Shown here one piece after another: positions 1 to 9,227 of a DNA stretch of 64,000 nt (position 1 is its first letter; each line of letters begins with the position of its first letter). Made by a program: the position numbers and the translations under genes. Below the pieces are notes generated by a model. It was not told the DNA's origin and did no database searches. It saw nothing but the letters and a program-made list of their open reading frames with translations. The stretch lies in NCBI RefSeq assembly GCF_009870125.1, contig NC_046683.1, forward strand, positions 21,957,001 through 22,021,000. The letters are read 5' to 3'. The DNA comes from Drosophila pseudoobscura. Taxonomy: Eukaryota > Arthropoda > Insecta > Diptera > Drosophilidae.

Positions 1-909
1 CTACGAGTATAGCCAGCCATATTTATGATTCTTATTCCCCTCCCGAGAGCTTGCTGCTGATCGCGAGGAGCGAAAGAAACGAAATAGCGAAAGAAGAAGA
101 CCCGTACGCGAGGGTATGGAGTCCCTACTGCATGTACCCCAGCAACTGAACTGAAATCCTTGATTGTATTTTTAGGTTCACTCTTAGAAATCACAAATTA
201 AGAACACTATGTAAATATGCTTTCCGACTGATTGCATTCACGGATTGGTATTTTTTTTTTTGCTTTGTCTCCCTCTGCCCCCGTCCCAGCCTAGCCTAGC
301 CCGCCCTCATATCTTCCAATACCTACTACCTACCTACCTAGCGATATTAGACTTAAATGCAACCTCTTGTAAATAGACAGACACAAGCAAACGCACTCCG
401 ATTACGTACTATATGTAGAACCTAAATGTTGGTTAATAATTCCACATTGAGAGAACATTGAGTATTCATACACCCGTCCATGCACCTGAGCACTCAAACA
501 CTCATCGCCCATCCATCTCTTTACACGCCCTGGCGTGGGCGGAAGCCATAAGAAACAGTCGACACTGTAATTGTCCCCCGCCTGTTCCCGTACCCGTCCC
601 CGTCCCCACGAGAAGGAAAGGAATTCCAAGAAACAGAGATTTCAAATGAAACTGAAATAAAATACCATTGAAGGCTTTTTATTGGGAGGGTGAGGTGTTG
701 ACGGTGGCTTCCTTTTGTCCATTTTCCCAGCCACTTAGCGAACAGAACTTTTGGCCAATATTCGTAACCGTAACCGGCAATTGCGTAAACAGCCATAATG
801 ACATGTACATTTAACCAAATTGCCATTAACATCTACGGCGAATATAGGCCCCGGCCATACATCCAGTTGACCAGACCAAAAGTCGAGCAGAGCCAGGAGC
901 AGGACAACG
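1..909. other. Upstream flank of Or2a, 3'-UTR-like
   Basis: No ORF here looks coding; the short ones are low complexity (CCCGT and proline-valine repeats near 570-610). The stretch is AT-rich with scattered CA-rich tracts and carries a clean AATAAA at 656-661. It reads like the 3' UTR of a plus-strand gene lying to the left of the window, followed by about 250 bp of spacer before the Or2a start codon. This is inference from composition and the polyadenylation signal only. Confidence 0.4.
656..661 (+). terminator. Candidate polyadenylation signal (AATAAA)
   Basis: A perfect AATAAA lies 249 bp before the Or2a start. It would serve a plus-strand transcript that enters from the left edge. No other support is available. 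Confidence 0.3.
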
Positions 910-2144
910 ATGCAGCCCGGAAGTGAAAACCAGCCCGAACTGAACACCCACTCCGCCGTGGACTATCACTGGCGGGTCTGGCAGCTGACCGGCCTGATTC
1001 GTCCGGCAGGCATCTCGAAAAGCCTCTACCGGACATACGCGATCGGCCTAAACCTGATGGTCACTCTGCTCTTTCCGCTGAGCCTGCTGGCCCGGCTCAT
1101 CCTGACGCGCAGCATGAAGGAGCTGTGCGAGAACCTAACCATCACCATCACAGACATAACGGCCAACTTGAAGTTCGGAAACGTGTACCTAGTGCGGCGC
1201 CACCTCGGCGAGATCCGCTCGCTGATCCAGCAACTGGACTGCCGGGCCCTGGCGATTTGCGATCGCGATGAGCTGTGCGCTCTCGTCCAGGCTGTGACGA
1301 CTGCCCGGAACACATTCCGCACCTTTGCATGGATCTTCGTGTGCGGCACCTCGCTAAGCTGCGTCCGTGTGGCCCTTGCCAGGAGCCGCCAGTTGCTCTA
1401 CCCGGCCTGGTTCGGGGTAGACTGGAAGAACTCGAACGAGGCCTTTGTGGGAATCTACGTGTACCAGCTGTTCGGCCTGATCGTTCAGGCGGTGCAGAAC
1501 TGCGCCAGCGACTCGTATCCGCCGGCCTACCTCTGCCTGCTGACGGGCCACATGAGGGCCTTGGAGGTACGGGTGGCCCGGATCGGCTGCGAATGCGCCA
1601 GTGGTCAGCAGAGCTACGATCAGCTCCTGGCATGCATCCAAGACCTGACGCTCATCCACCGGATGCACACCATCATCCAGCAAATCCTGTCCGTGCCTTG
1701 CATGGCCCAGTTCGCGTGCTCCGTCGCCGTCCAGTGCACGGTCGCAATGCACTTTCTGTACGTTGCCGATGCCGACGACCGGCTGGCCATGATCCTCTCG
1801 GTCATTTTCTTTGTGGCCGTCACCCTGGAGGTGTTCGTCATCTGCTACTTCGGCGAAAAGATGCGCACGCAGAGCGAGGCCCTTTGCAACGCCTTCTACG
1901 CGTGCAACTGGGTCGAGCAGCTGCCCCGTTTTCGGCGCGATCTTCTCTTTACCCTAGCGCGGGCCCAGCGACCATCGCTTATACTCGCCGGCAGCTATAT
2001 TCCCCTCACTCTGGAGACCTTTAAGGAGGTACGTGCCCCTTAGTGACCTCTAATGCTGTCCGTGGCACATTCTTTACTTTACATTACTTCCAGGTTATGC
2101 ATTTCGCCTACTCTGCTTTCACACTCCTGCTGAGGGCCAAGTGA
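910..2144 (+). CDS. Or2a: Odorant receptor Or2a, two exons (910-2028, 2094-2144)
   Basis: A seven-transmembrane insect odorant receptor, which forms odour-gated cation channels with Orco in the dendrites of olfactory neurons. Exon 1 encodes 373 residues and ends at GAG followed by donor GTACGT. A 65-bp intron ends in TTCCAG, and exon 2 adds 16 residues ending LLLRAK, giving 389 in total. The open frame runs only five codons past the donor, so the splice is needed to get the family's C-terminus. Motifs matching the D. melanogaster protein as I recall it include HSAVDYHWRVW near the N-terminus, NCASDSYPPAYLCLLTGHMRALE in the middle (written here as part of one segment around residues 196-218), and QRPSLILAG near the C-terminus. 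Relative to that recalled protein, a loop after RIGC is about ten residues shorter. The start is the first ATG in frame and gives a usual family length. Confidence 0.95.
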
Positions 2145-3291
2145 GGATGTTCCAGCCAATGCCTTGCCAACAAGTAAAAGAGTTGAGAGCGCATAACCTG
2201 GGCAGTTCTTGACCATATTACACGCAGCCACTCCTATCCTCACCATTCTTATCTCCAATGATCAATATAAACAAAGGTTTCCAATCTTTTTTCCGGCAAG
2301 TGAAAGAGCTTAGTGGAACAAATTTGGGCAGACACCGATTGAAAATACAGATTTTAGTTGCATGCGCTATTCCTTATTGCACTTCGACCATGTGAAAAAA
2401 TCGTTCAAAATGGAACGGGTTTTTATGTTGACATTAGGTTTAATTAATTAATTTTAACTGTTAATTAAACCTACAAATCTGGCAAAGGCAGGGGTTCAGG
2501 TTGGGCAATTTTTCTTTTTAAAGATAAATAATTGCAAAACACCACAGAATTCAAACGGCCCAGCAACAAAAGAGAAGAGACGGGTTTTTGCGGTCAACGA
2601 TTCAAATCCCGATTGGAACGAAACCTGACGCAATATTCAATCTGACCTGGTAAGCTGTGCGCATTAATGTCTCTTAATGTTTGGTTTGGAATAACTACAT
2701 ATTACCAAAAATGATTTACGTTGTTTTTATTTATTTTTAATTTAATGATAAGCACATTCGCACAGGAAAAACATTTATTGGAGCAATTAAAGATCAAATC
2801 TATAACGTTAGTCAATATTGGCTCAAAATCTGGAGTTTTGTTCAGATATTTAGTTCCAATACGTACATACATACATATGTATGTAATAAAGAAGAACTTT
2901 CATCATGAATCATCCTTCTTCAAGGATAAAGTGAAATCTGATATTAACAACCTAAGATTTCAACCCATATCTGCCAAAGCACACGATATGTAGGCGGTTT
3001 TCGCTTTCTCGGGGAGCGAATACGTGCCCACAGCTGTTTTAAGGCCAACAAATGTTGCAGTTCCCTTGACAGAATTACGCTGGTTGAACTAAAGTTTTAT
3101 GAACAAAAAGGCATCTACCAAGGAAAATGTCCATCTCCATGCGGTTGTCAAAGGAATTTATAGACCGCTATATATGAAAGAATTTATATCCTTCAATCTA
3201 CCAACGCAAAATTAGAAAGAATCAGCTGCCATATTGGGTTATGTTGGAAGTTTAATGCAAAGTGGAATTAAGGAAAGGAAAAAAACAAATA
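2145..3291. other. Intergenic region between the convergent genes Or2a and crn
   Basis: This is AT-rich sequence between two converging genes and must contain both 3' UTRs. A perfect 13-bp inverted repeat is present at 2435-2447 and 2461-2473. A 90-codon ORF at 2721-2993 has no recognisable composition or motif and is probably chance. A TACATACATATGTATGTA microsatellite lies near 2865-2883. Confidence 0.5.
2435..2473. repeat. Perfect 13-bp inverted repeat with 13-bp loop
   Basis: TAGGTTTAATTAA at 2435-2447 is mirrored by TTAATTAAACCTA at 2461-2473. On RNA from either strand it could fold as a hairpin in the 3' region shared by Or2a and crn. It could also be the remnant of a small transposon end; no longer arms were seen. 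Confidence 0.6.
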
Positions 3292-5422
3292 TCAGCCATC
3301 CTCGTGCTGAACCTCGGCAGGGGCAGGTACTGGATCTTCGTCGGGTACGTCCTTTTGTTTTTTCCACATCTTGGCAGCGGCGAGCAGCTTGAGGTTGGGT
3401 CGCGCCATCTCATCTTCGGGGAAGATGTAGTCAAATACTTCCTCCCATCCCTCCTCTACGCCATCGTCAGAGACGATCTTCTGTCGTTTCTTGATGCGAC
3501 GCGGCATCCTTTCGAGCACCTTTTGCAGGCACTGGCCATCACTGGCATCCCGCTCGAAGTCACGCCAGGCCTCCAGCAGAAGGACGCGCGACTCCTTGTC
3601 GCCCAGCTGGCGGAGCATATCGTTGGCCCGCTCATAGACGCGACGGGCCAGTCGGACATTGAGTCCGGCATCGGGCCCGCTGTCGCCGTGATTGAGGCCC
3701 ATCTCGAATTTGGCAAATGACATCCAAACTTTGACGTGCTGAGTGCGCTCCAGGAGACGCTCATACAGCTGGCGAGCCAGCTCCGTTTCGCCAAGGGCCA
3801 CCTCGAAGTCGATGAAAGCCTTCCAAAGCAGCTCCGGCATGTCGAGACGAGGCTGATGAACGGCCAGCTCAAATATGGCCCTTGCCCGCTCCGTGTCGCC
3901 CAAGAGGTTCTCCAGCTCGGCGAATTTCATCCAGGTTACGCAGTTTTCGGGTCCGAATTCAAGGAACTTCTCGTAGAGCAGACGACAGCGCTCGAATTCT
4001 CGCAGCTGGATCTCTAGATCGATGTAACCCCGGAAAAGCTTGTCCCGGGGGCACATACCGATGGCGAAACCGAGCGTCTTGCGGGCCCTTTGCAGCTCCT
4101 TGCAGCGGATCTCAAATTGGGCGTAGAGCAGCCAGACCTTGCTGAAGGTAAACTGCTTGTGTGGCATCAAGTCGAGACAGGTCTTGTAGATTTGGCGCGT
4201 CCGCTCAGTGTCCTCCGCTTCCAGCTCCTCGTAGAGGGCGTAGTTTATCCAGAGGTAGATATAGCGACGCCAATAGTTCTTTTCATTAGCTGGCGGAACG
4301 TTGGCGATGGCCCGCTCGTAGGTGTCCCTAATGAGGTCTTTCTCGCCATCGGCCTCGATCAAACGTAGGTAATCGAACCAGGCATCGTAATTGGTGGGAT
4401 TGGCGGCCACCTCCTGCTCGTACTGGTACTTCCGCTTGGAGACGATGACGTCCTCGATACCGTCGCGGTCACCGTACTTCTTCTCGTGTATCGTGTAGGC
4501 CTTGAACAATTCCTTGGTACGCTCCTTGGGCAGATGGTCAAGAGCGTACTTGTAGATGATGCGGGCGCGGTCGTGCTCCTTCTGGCCTTCCTCGAAGCGC
4601 GCGAAGCCGATGAAGAGGCGCTCCTCGATGTACTCGTCGCCAAAGAACTCTACGGCCCTTTCGAACACGCGCCGCGACCCATGGATGAAGCCATGCGCCT
4701 CCTCGAACCGGGCAAACTTGATCCAGTTCTTGACGTCCGGATGAACATAGACGAACCGTTCGTAAACCTCGCGCGCCCGGTCAATCTCCTTATAGCGCAG
4801 CTCGAAGTTCACGTATGTCTGCCAGGCCTGCTCCTCTGGTTGCCACTCCATCCAGCGTTCAAAGACTTGCCGGGCTCCGGCCACATTCTCCAGCATCTCC
4901 TCCATGTAGGTATATTTATACCAGAACTGATTCACCCGCGGCATGATAGTCACGGCCCGGTCCCACAGGTTGCGGGCATGGTTCACCTGTTTGTTTTTCA
5001 TTTCCATCTCAGCGTACTTAAGCCAGATGGTGACGTTGCGGTGCTCATTGTCCAGAGCGCGCTCCCAGATGGAACGGGCCCGCTGGATCTCCTGCTGCTG
5101 CTCCTCCCATTGGGCGTACTTGATCCAGTGGCTGACTACCATGCGGTTCTTGCGCAAATTGTCCTCGAAAGTCTTCCGCTTTCTCTGCTGGTAGTCGGCC
5201 AATTCGGCTGGATCAGAGATCTTCTGTTTTGGCGGTGGCGGCAGAATCTCCAGGTCACGCTCCTTGGCTTCGCGCAACAGCTGCTCCGCCGTGATCTGCA
5301 CCTCGGCCGGCGCCTTGTTCTTCACCTACAAACAACAACAAAATGGTCAAATCTACTGCACATGTGGGCGTACCGTTGATACTAACCTTGGCCACCTTGG
5401 GCATCTTCTGTGGCCGGTCCAT
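3292..5422 (-). CDS. crn: Crooked neck, HAT-repeat splicing factor, two exons (5387-5422, 3292-5325)
   Basis: Homologue of yeast Clf1/Syf3 and human CRNKL1, a scaffold in the Prp19-associated (NTC) complex of the spliceosome; in flies it is needed for glial and tracheal development. The protein is about 689 residues. Exon 1 encodes 12 (MDRPQKMPKVAK) and ends at AAG with donor GTTAGT; a 61-bp intron ends in TGTAG; exon 2 supplies the rest. From about residue 45 to 640 it is a solenoid of HAT repeats, seen as recurring W-x-x-Y-A-x-x-E and RAR-x-x-(W/Y)-ERA patterns, for example WIKYAQWEEQQ and RARSIWERALDNE. The C-terminus is basic (RRIKKRQK) then acidic. It converges on Or2a and lies upstream of nothing on its own strand within 700 bp. 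Several ATCGAT elements lie just upstream of the start. Confidence 0.96.
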
Positions 5423-6159
5423 TTCCGCCTCTTAATATTTGTTAACTTAATTTAACAATAGCAATTATGTGCCAAATAAATGCAAAGACAACGTAGAGAT
5501 GTGATCGTGAATGTATATTGCTTAATCGATACATCGATATACGTACTTTTAACGATACACATTTTAGGCCGAAAATATCAGTATCGATGTTCTTGTTCGA
5601 AATTTAATATTGCCAAATGTTGAGTTTTGTGATTAATTTAATTAATGGTCGTATTGAACCGGACTTCAGTTGAACTAAATATCAGATCAGATATTAAAAC
5701 ATTCAGTGAGTGCGAGAAATATATGAGAGCATATACCCTCCCCGAACACTTGAATAGTATACACTAAAAATGCACACTTCAGGCACTAATATTTCTGACA
5801 CAAGACAAAGAAAACGGTGAATTTGAATTATCATCAAATCTCTTTTCAATTTGGCATAAATTAAAAAAAAAATATAGCATTATTCATTAAAGTAGATTAA
5901 GCAAAACAATTTAATTAAAAGAACTCAAATTTCCGTTCTTAAAAAACGTTCTTGAACAACTGTTTATTTTGGATGTGGTCGCGACCGGACATTGAAAAAA
6001 TTCCCACGGTATGCTTCCGCGAACCATTTCACTGGTTCCCCTAAACTGGTGGCTGAACTAAAGCCGTTTGGAGGAAACAAAATACGGAAATAAACGTTGA
6101 TATAGAAACTAACAAAAATGTTTGAAAGAGAAAAAAAAATTGAGACTCAAATTTTGAAC
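5423..6159. other. crn upstream region and CRAL-TRIO gene 3' flank
   Basis: No coding signal. The first 170 bp upstream of crn contain a cluster of ATCGAT elements. The rest is AT-rich and should include the 3' UTR of the minus-strand CRAL-TRIO gene that stops at 6160. Confidence 0.5.
5522..5589. promoter_or_regulatory. ATCGAT (DRE-like) cluster upstream of crn
   Basis: Three ATCGAT cores lie within about 65 bp (near 5525, 5533 and 5583), 100-170 bp upstream of the crn start codon. DRE (TATCGATA) bound by DREF is a standard core-promoter element of fly housekeeping genes, which fits crn. None of the three is a perfect TATCGATA, so the assignment is by similarity and position. Confidence 0.45.
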
Positions 6160-7563
6160 TCATCTAAAAATTCTCCATGAATGACCGCCGTTACGCTTCT
6201 CAGACTTCTCCACCAGCCAGTGGTTAGGGTTCATTAGATAATCGCTGAAATAAGAAGAAATTAGTGCCCGGTTTCTATGGCTGATCATAAAACCCACCGA
6301 TGCTCGACCAAGGTCTTCTTTGTGTGCGCTCGCAGCGTGTCCAGCGATCCGGCCGAGCCACCGTACTCCTCCGGAAGCATTTCGCGTGGTACAAAGGCGT
6401 AGAGCGATTCCATGCTGACTGTATGAAAACGTATCTGGAACGGTATTTGAAGGGACTTCTTATATTTTGCCAGACCAATGAGAATCCTTTGAGAAACGCA
6501 CCAGCTTGAAAACCTCGTCGCTGATGAAAGGCTTCACTACGCTCACGATTCTGTCGAGATACGATGGACAGTTGACCATGTGAATAGCCCGGAGACGCAC
6601 GGGAAATGCCAGCTGAAGGAACTTAATGTATGCACGTAGCGTGCTGATGGTTAGGCGCGATATGTGGCGCATGGTGGTCCCCTTCATGTCAAAGATCTGT
6701 ACCTCGCCTTCGGATAGGGTGCCCGGCCGGGCTGGATCGTCCGGAGTGATGAAGCGACAGTCGGCAACCATGAAGAAGGCGCGCGTGTCTTCCGTGTGAT
6801 GCATCTGTAGAGCAGAATCTCTCAGTGGTTGTCATTATAGCGCAGATGATTACTCACCTTTGTGGCCTCAAACTCCCGAAAGCAGTACAGCGACACCTTG
6901 TAGTTATCCGGCGTGAGGCCTGGGAGCGGCAGTATGTCTCTGAAATATTTATGTATACATCTAGCAATCACCAGCCACTCTCGGTCTTCCGTCTCAGCCT
7001 CAGCAATGCTTACGCATAATCGAAGGTTCGCTGGCTGTCATCGTCCAGTGGATCCCGCTTGATGAACAGATGGGGATGACGGTTGCGCAGGGAGTAATTC
7101 ACCTCGATGAGCTTCTTGGTCTCCTCAAGGTCTCCGTACATGCACTGGTAGAAGCGCCGCAGCAGCAGGGGCTCTGTAAACAGTATTCCAGCATTAGTAG
7201 GTTTATCCGTGAATGACGTAACTCGGGATGGCCATAGCAATGTTGATGGTCTGTTCAGTTGCTGCTCAGCCTACTAACAACCTCATTAAGACTTATGGAC
7301 GTGCTGGGTTTACTAGGTAATGTGTGTGTTGTGTTTGGTAGGAGGAGGGATGGTCCCATATCGCCGTGCGGCTTGGCGCTTGGAGCACCTGTCCCATATT
7401 GATGTTGTATTGGCGGCTCTGCCTTTTTTACACCTTACCGCGACTTTCCCCAGCAGATTTTCTTACCAATCTCTTGCGGTAGCTTATCATTTCCTTGGAA
7501 CCACTCAAACAGTTCGTTCAGATCGCGTCTCAGCTGTGTTCCATTCTCGCTTTCGCCACTCAT
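6160..7563 (-). CDS. CRAL-TRIO lipid-binding protein A (probable CG3191 orthologue), six exons
   Basis: Exons on the minus strand are 7467-7563, 7014-7173, 6858-6939, 6502-6804, 6298-6434 and 6160-6244, giving 287 residues with all phases consistent. The N-terminal helical CRAL-TRIO-N segment (starts MSGESENGTQ; ELFEWFQGNDKLPQEI) precedes the Sec14-like lipid pocket, marked by LRNRHPHLFIKRDPLDD, PFVRLRAIHMVNCPSYLDR-type segment (here FPVRLRAIHMVNCPSYLDR) and MLPEEYGGSAG. The last motif is the conserved P-x-E-Y-G-G signature. Family members bind hydrophobic ligands such as retinoids or tocopherol in the cytosol; the ligand is unknown here. Exons of 160, 82 and 137 nt are shared with gene B at 9.2-11.2 kb, which shows local duplication. 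The gene symbol is withheld because I assign the fly number only from order between crn and the UNC93-like gene. ATCGAT elements lie just upstream of the start, near 7570-7620. Confidence 0.9.
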
Positions 7564-7647
7564 TGCCTCGGCCAAATCGATTCGCCTTGCTATCGATTGG
7601 GGTATCGGTTCTTGTATCGATGGCTCTCCTGTCCGTCCTATCGCTGC

Positions 7648-7953
7648 TCAGGGCGGGTTCCTCTTCCGATGACCGACCGTAGTGCTTGGAGCCTGTCGGG
7701 CAACTGGGCGATGTCTGGGGTTTGATTTCCTATACCTATCATAATATATATTGGAACGGAAATAATGATTTCTGTTGCGTGGGTGATTAAACACGTAATT
7801 TTTTAATTGCTTTTCGCCGGCATTTGGCAATGGCTGCCGCTTAATAGTGCCTAAATATGACTTGCGTCGTTCCTCCAGCCAAGCCCTGCCCAGGCTGGGC
7901 CAAGTACAGCTTCTATTGGAACTCAATCTGTGCCGAAATCTACCTAATCGCAT
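7648..7953 (-). CDS. Small basic ORF, unrecognised
   Basis: This ATG-started frame encodes 101 residues very rich in Arg, Lys, His and Asn, with segments such as MRLGRFRHRLSSNRSCTWP, WLEERRKSYLGTIKRQPLP and NHPRNRNHYFRSN. I do not recognise it. It has no hydrophobic segment. It sits alone between two genes on the same strand, with an ATCGAT core about 60 bp upstream (near 8008), and its end overlaps the likely promoter of CRAL-TRIO A. High charge and small size recall mitochondrial ribosomal or sperm chromatin proteins, but that is only composition. It may equally be a chance ORF. Two upstream ATGs (near 8035 and 8006) would weaken translation from this start. Confidence 0.3.
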   Translation of the reverse strand: MRLGRFRHRLSSNRSCTWPSLGRAWLEERRKSYLGTIKRQPLPNAGEKQLKNYVFNHPRNRNHYFRSNIYYDRYRKSNPRHRPVARQAPSTTVGHRKRNPP

Positions 7954-8079
7954 GGTCGTGTTCTGAATCTAAATGTTAAACCGAAACCAAATGGAACGTC
8001 TTCATATCGATTTTTGGAATAATGCGGCTTCGTCATTGTAGTTACCTGATCTGTATGGTCATCATTGGGCCCGATCTTA

Positions 8080-8137
8080 CACTAAATGAAGGCCATTAAG
8101 CCCAAACTGATGTAGCAATTTGACGGCTCATTTAGTG
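8080..8137. repeat. 10-bp inverted repeat downstream of SWEET-like gene
   Basis: CACTAAATGA at 8080-8089 and TCATTTAGTG at 8128-8137 are perfect complements with a 38-bp loop. It lies in the 3' UTR of the minus-strand gene that stops at 8140, so it could form a hairpin in that mRNA. Confidence 0.5.
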
Positions 8138-8139
8138 AG

Positions 8140-8916
8140 TTAATCATCGTAGGATTGGTTATGAGAGCTAGAGGATCGGCGGAGGGAATGGGCTGTACCA
8201 GAGCCACTGGGAGAAAGATATACTCGAGAAACATGAGCAGCCCGCCAATCGCGAAAGGTTAAGGCGTATCGCAATGACAAGTGGGGACGATACCGGTATC
8301 GATCCATCAGTTTAATGGCGAGGATCAGTGCATTTTGGCTTACAATAAGTATGTTGGTTTCTGCGATACCATAGGCTATCCAGGTAATAGGCATCAGCAG
8401 CGAGAGCGTCCAGATGGGGGTAGCCTGTGGCTGTGTGTTCCACTTTTGAAGAGTCCGCATCGCATGGTTTATAATGATGGTTGCCAGCAGAATGTAGCCC
8501 ATATGAGCTTCAAGCATCCTCGAATCATCCTGAAACGAGTACCACATAAGCCCCCCGATTGCTGCTCCAGTAACAAAGCACTTTCCTCTAAGAGCGTTTT
8601 TCAGTCTTAAGGGCACAAATTTGAAGACAAAAGCAATATGAGCCATGTGGAAGATGGTGTTAACGAGGTAGACTCCCAACATCACATTGTCCCCGCTGAG
8701 GATTGCTAGCCGCAGCTTCAACATTGTAAGTATGAGCGATCCGAGCAGCATCTCCGGATTACACACCACCGATGAGTGCACACCGTCCAGCACGAAATCC
8801 TTCATGCGGAGAAACAAGTCCAGTATGTTCATAAATACGACCGTGTTTCTTAGACTGTCCTTAAAGGGCGATAATGTGGCGGAGTAGAGCGAAATGTGGG
8901 CTCTGAAGAAGTCCAT
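8140..8916 (-). CDS. Divergent SWEET/MtN3-like multi-pass membrane protein
   Basis: A single-exon gene of 258 residues with about six or seven hydrophobic segments. Two regions resemble the paired triple-helix bundles of SWEET sugar transporters: TMLKLRLAILSGDNVMLGVY followed by VNTIFHMAHIAFVF in the first half, and WTLSLLMPITWIAYGIAETN then NALILAIKL in the second. The pattern of a W/L-x-Y-G-x-x-x-x-(N/D) turn followed by a helix containing N is typical of the family; the length is slightly above the usual 210-250. The N-terminal helix signature of canonical SWEETs is not obvious, and the C-terminus is a Ser/His-rich tail (RRSSSSHNQSYDD). It would move sugars across a membrane if functional, but that is inference. 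It lies between two CRAL-TRIO paralogues on the same strand. Upstream exons cannot be ruled out. Confidence 0.6.
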   Translation of the reverse strand: MDFFRAHISLYSATLSPFKDSLRNTVVFMNILDLFLRMKDFVLDGVHSSVVCNPEMLLGSLILTMLKLRLAILSGDNVMLGVYLVNTIFHMAHIAFVFKFVPLRLKNALRGKCFVTGAAIGGLMWYSFQDDSRMLEAHMGYILLATIIINHAMRTLQKWNTQPQATPIWTLSLLMPITWIAYGIAETNILIVSQNALILAIKLMDRYRYRPHLSLRYALTFRDWRAAHVSRVYLSPSGSGTAHSLRRSSSSHNQSYDD

Positions 8917-9227
8917 GTTATGGGTAACAGAAATAATTTTTTCCGAAAAATTGTATGATTAATAGATTAATAATTCGCGAGATTAAAACTATTCCATTAA
9001 AACATTAAATATGAAACTGATTAAATTTTATCAAAAAAAAATAAAGAATACGGTATTTTCAGCGCTCACTTGGACACAAAGCAAAGGATTATTTGTACGA
9101 ATACGATATAAACTAATCATAGCATGCTGCTACACATAACCATAGCTCCGAGTAGGGTCTGTTCATTGATCACATTTGAATATCACGACATCGGCCGCAC
9201 CCATCTGGGTCCTCCTCGGCTTCTTGC
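8917..9227. other. Spacer between CRAL-TRIO B and SWEET-like gene
   Basis: About 310 bp of AT-rich sequence with no ORF or element that I recognise. It must contain the SWEET-like promoter and the 3' UTR of CRAL-TRIO B. Confidence 0.4.

Larger units (their letters stand above)
7564..8139. other. Spacer between CRAL-TRIO A and SWEET-like gene
   Basis: Holds the promoter region of CRAL-TRIO A (ATCGAT cores near 7576, 7592 and 7616), an unrecognised basic ORF on the minus strand at 7648-7953 described separately, and a 10-bp inverted repeat at 8080-8089/8128-8137 just past the SWEET-like stop codon. Confidence 0.5.

Noticed and set aside
1275-2024. 249-codon ORF in another frame of Or2a
   Set aside because: Arg/Pro/His-rich shadow of the GC-rich Or2a exon; the other frame matches a known receptor throughout.
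4486-5379. 297-codon plus-strand ORF opposite crn
   Set aside because: It lies wholly antisense to the HAT-repeat coding sequence; its Leu/Val-rich product reflects the complement of the repeated crn codons.
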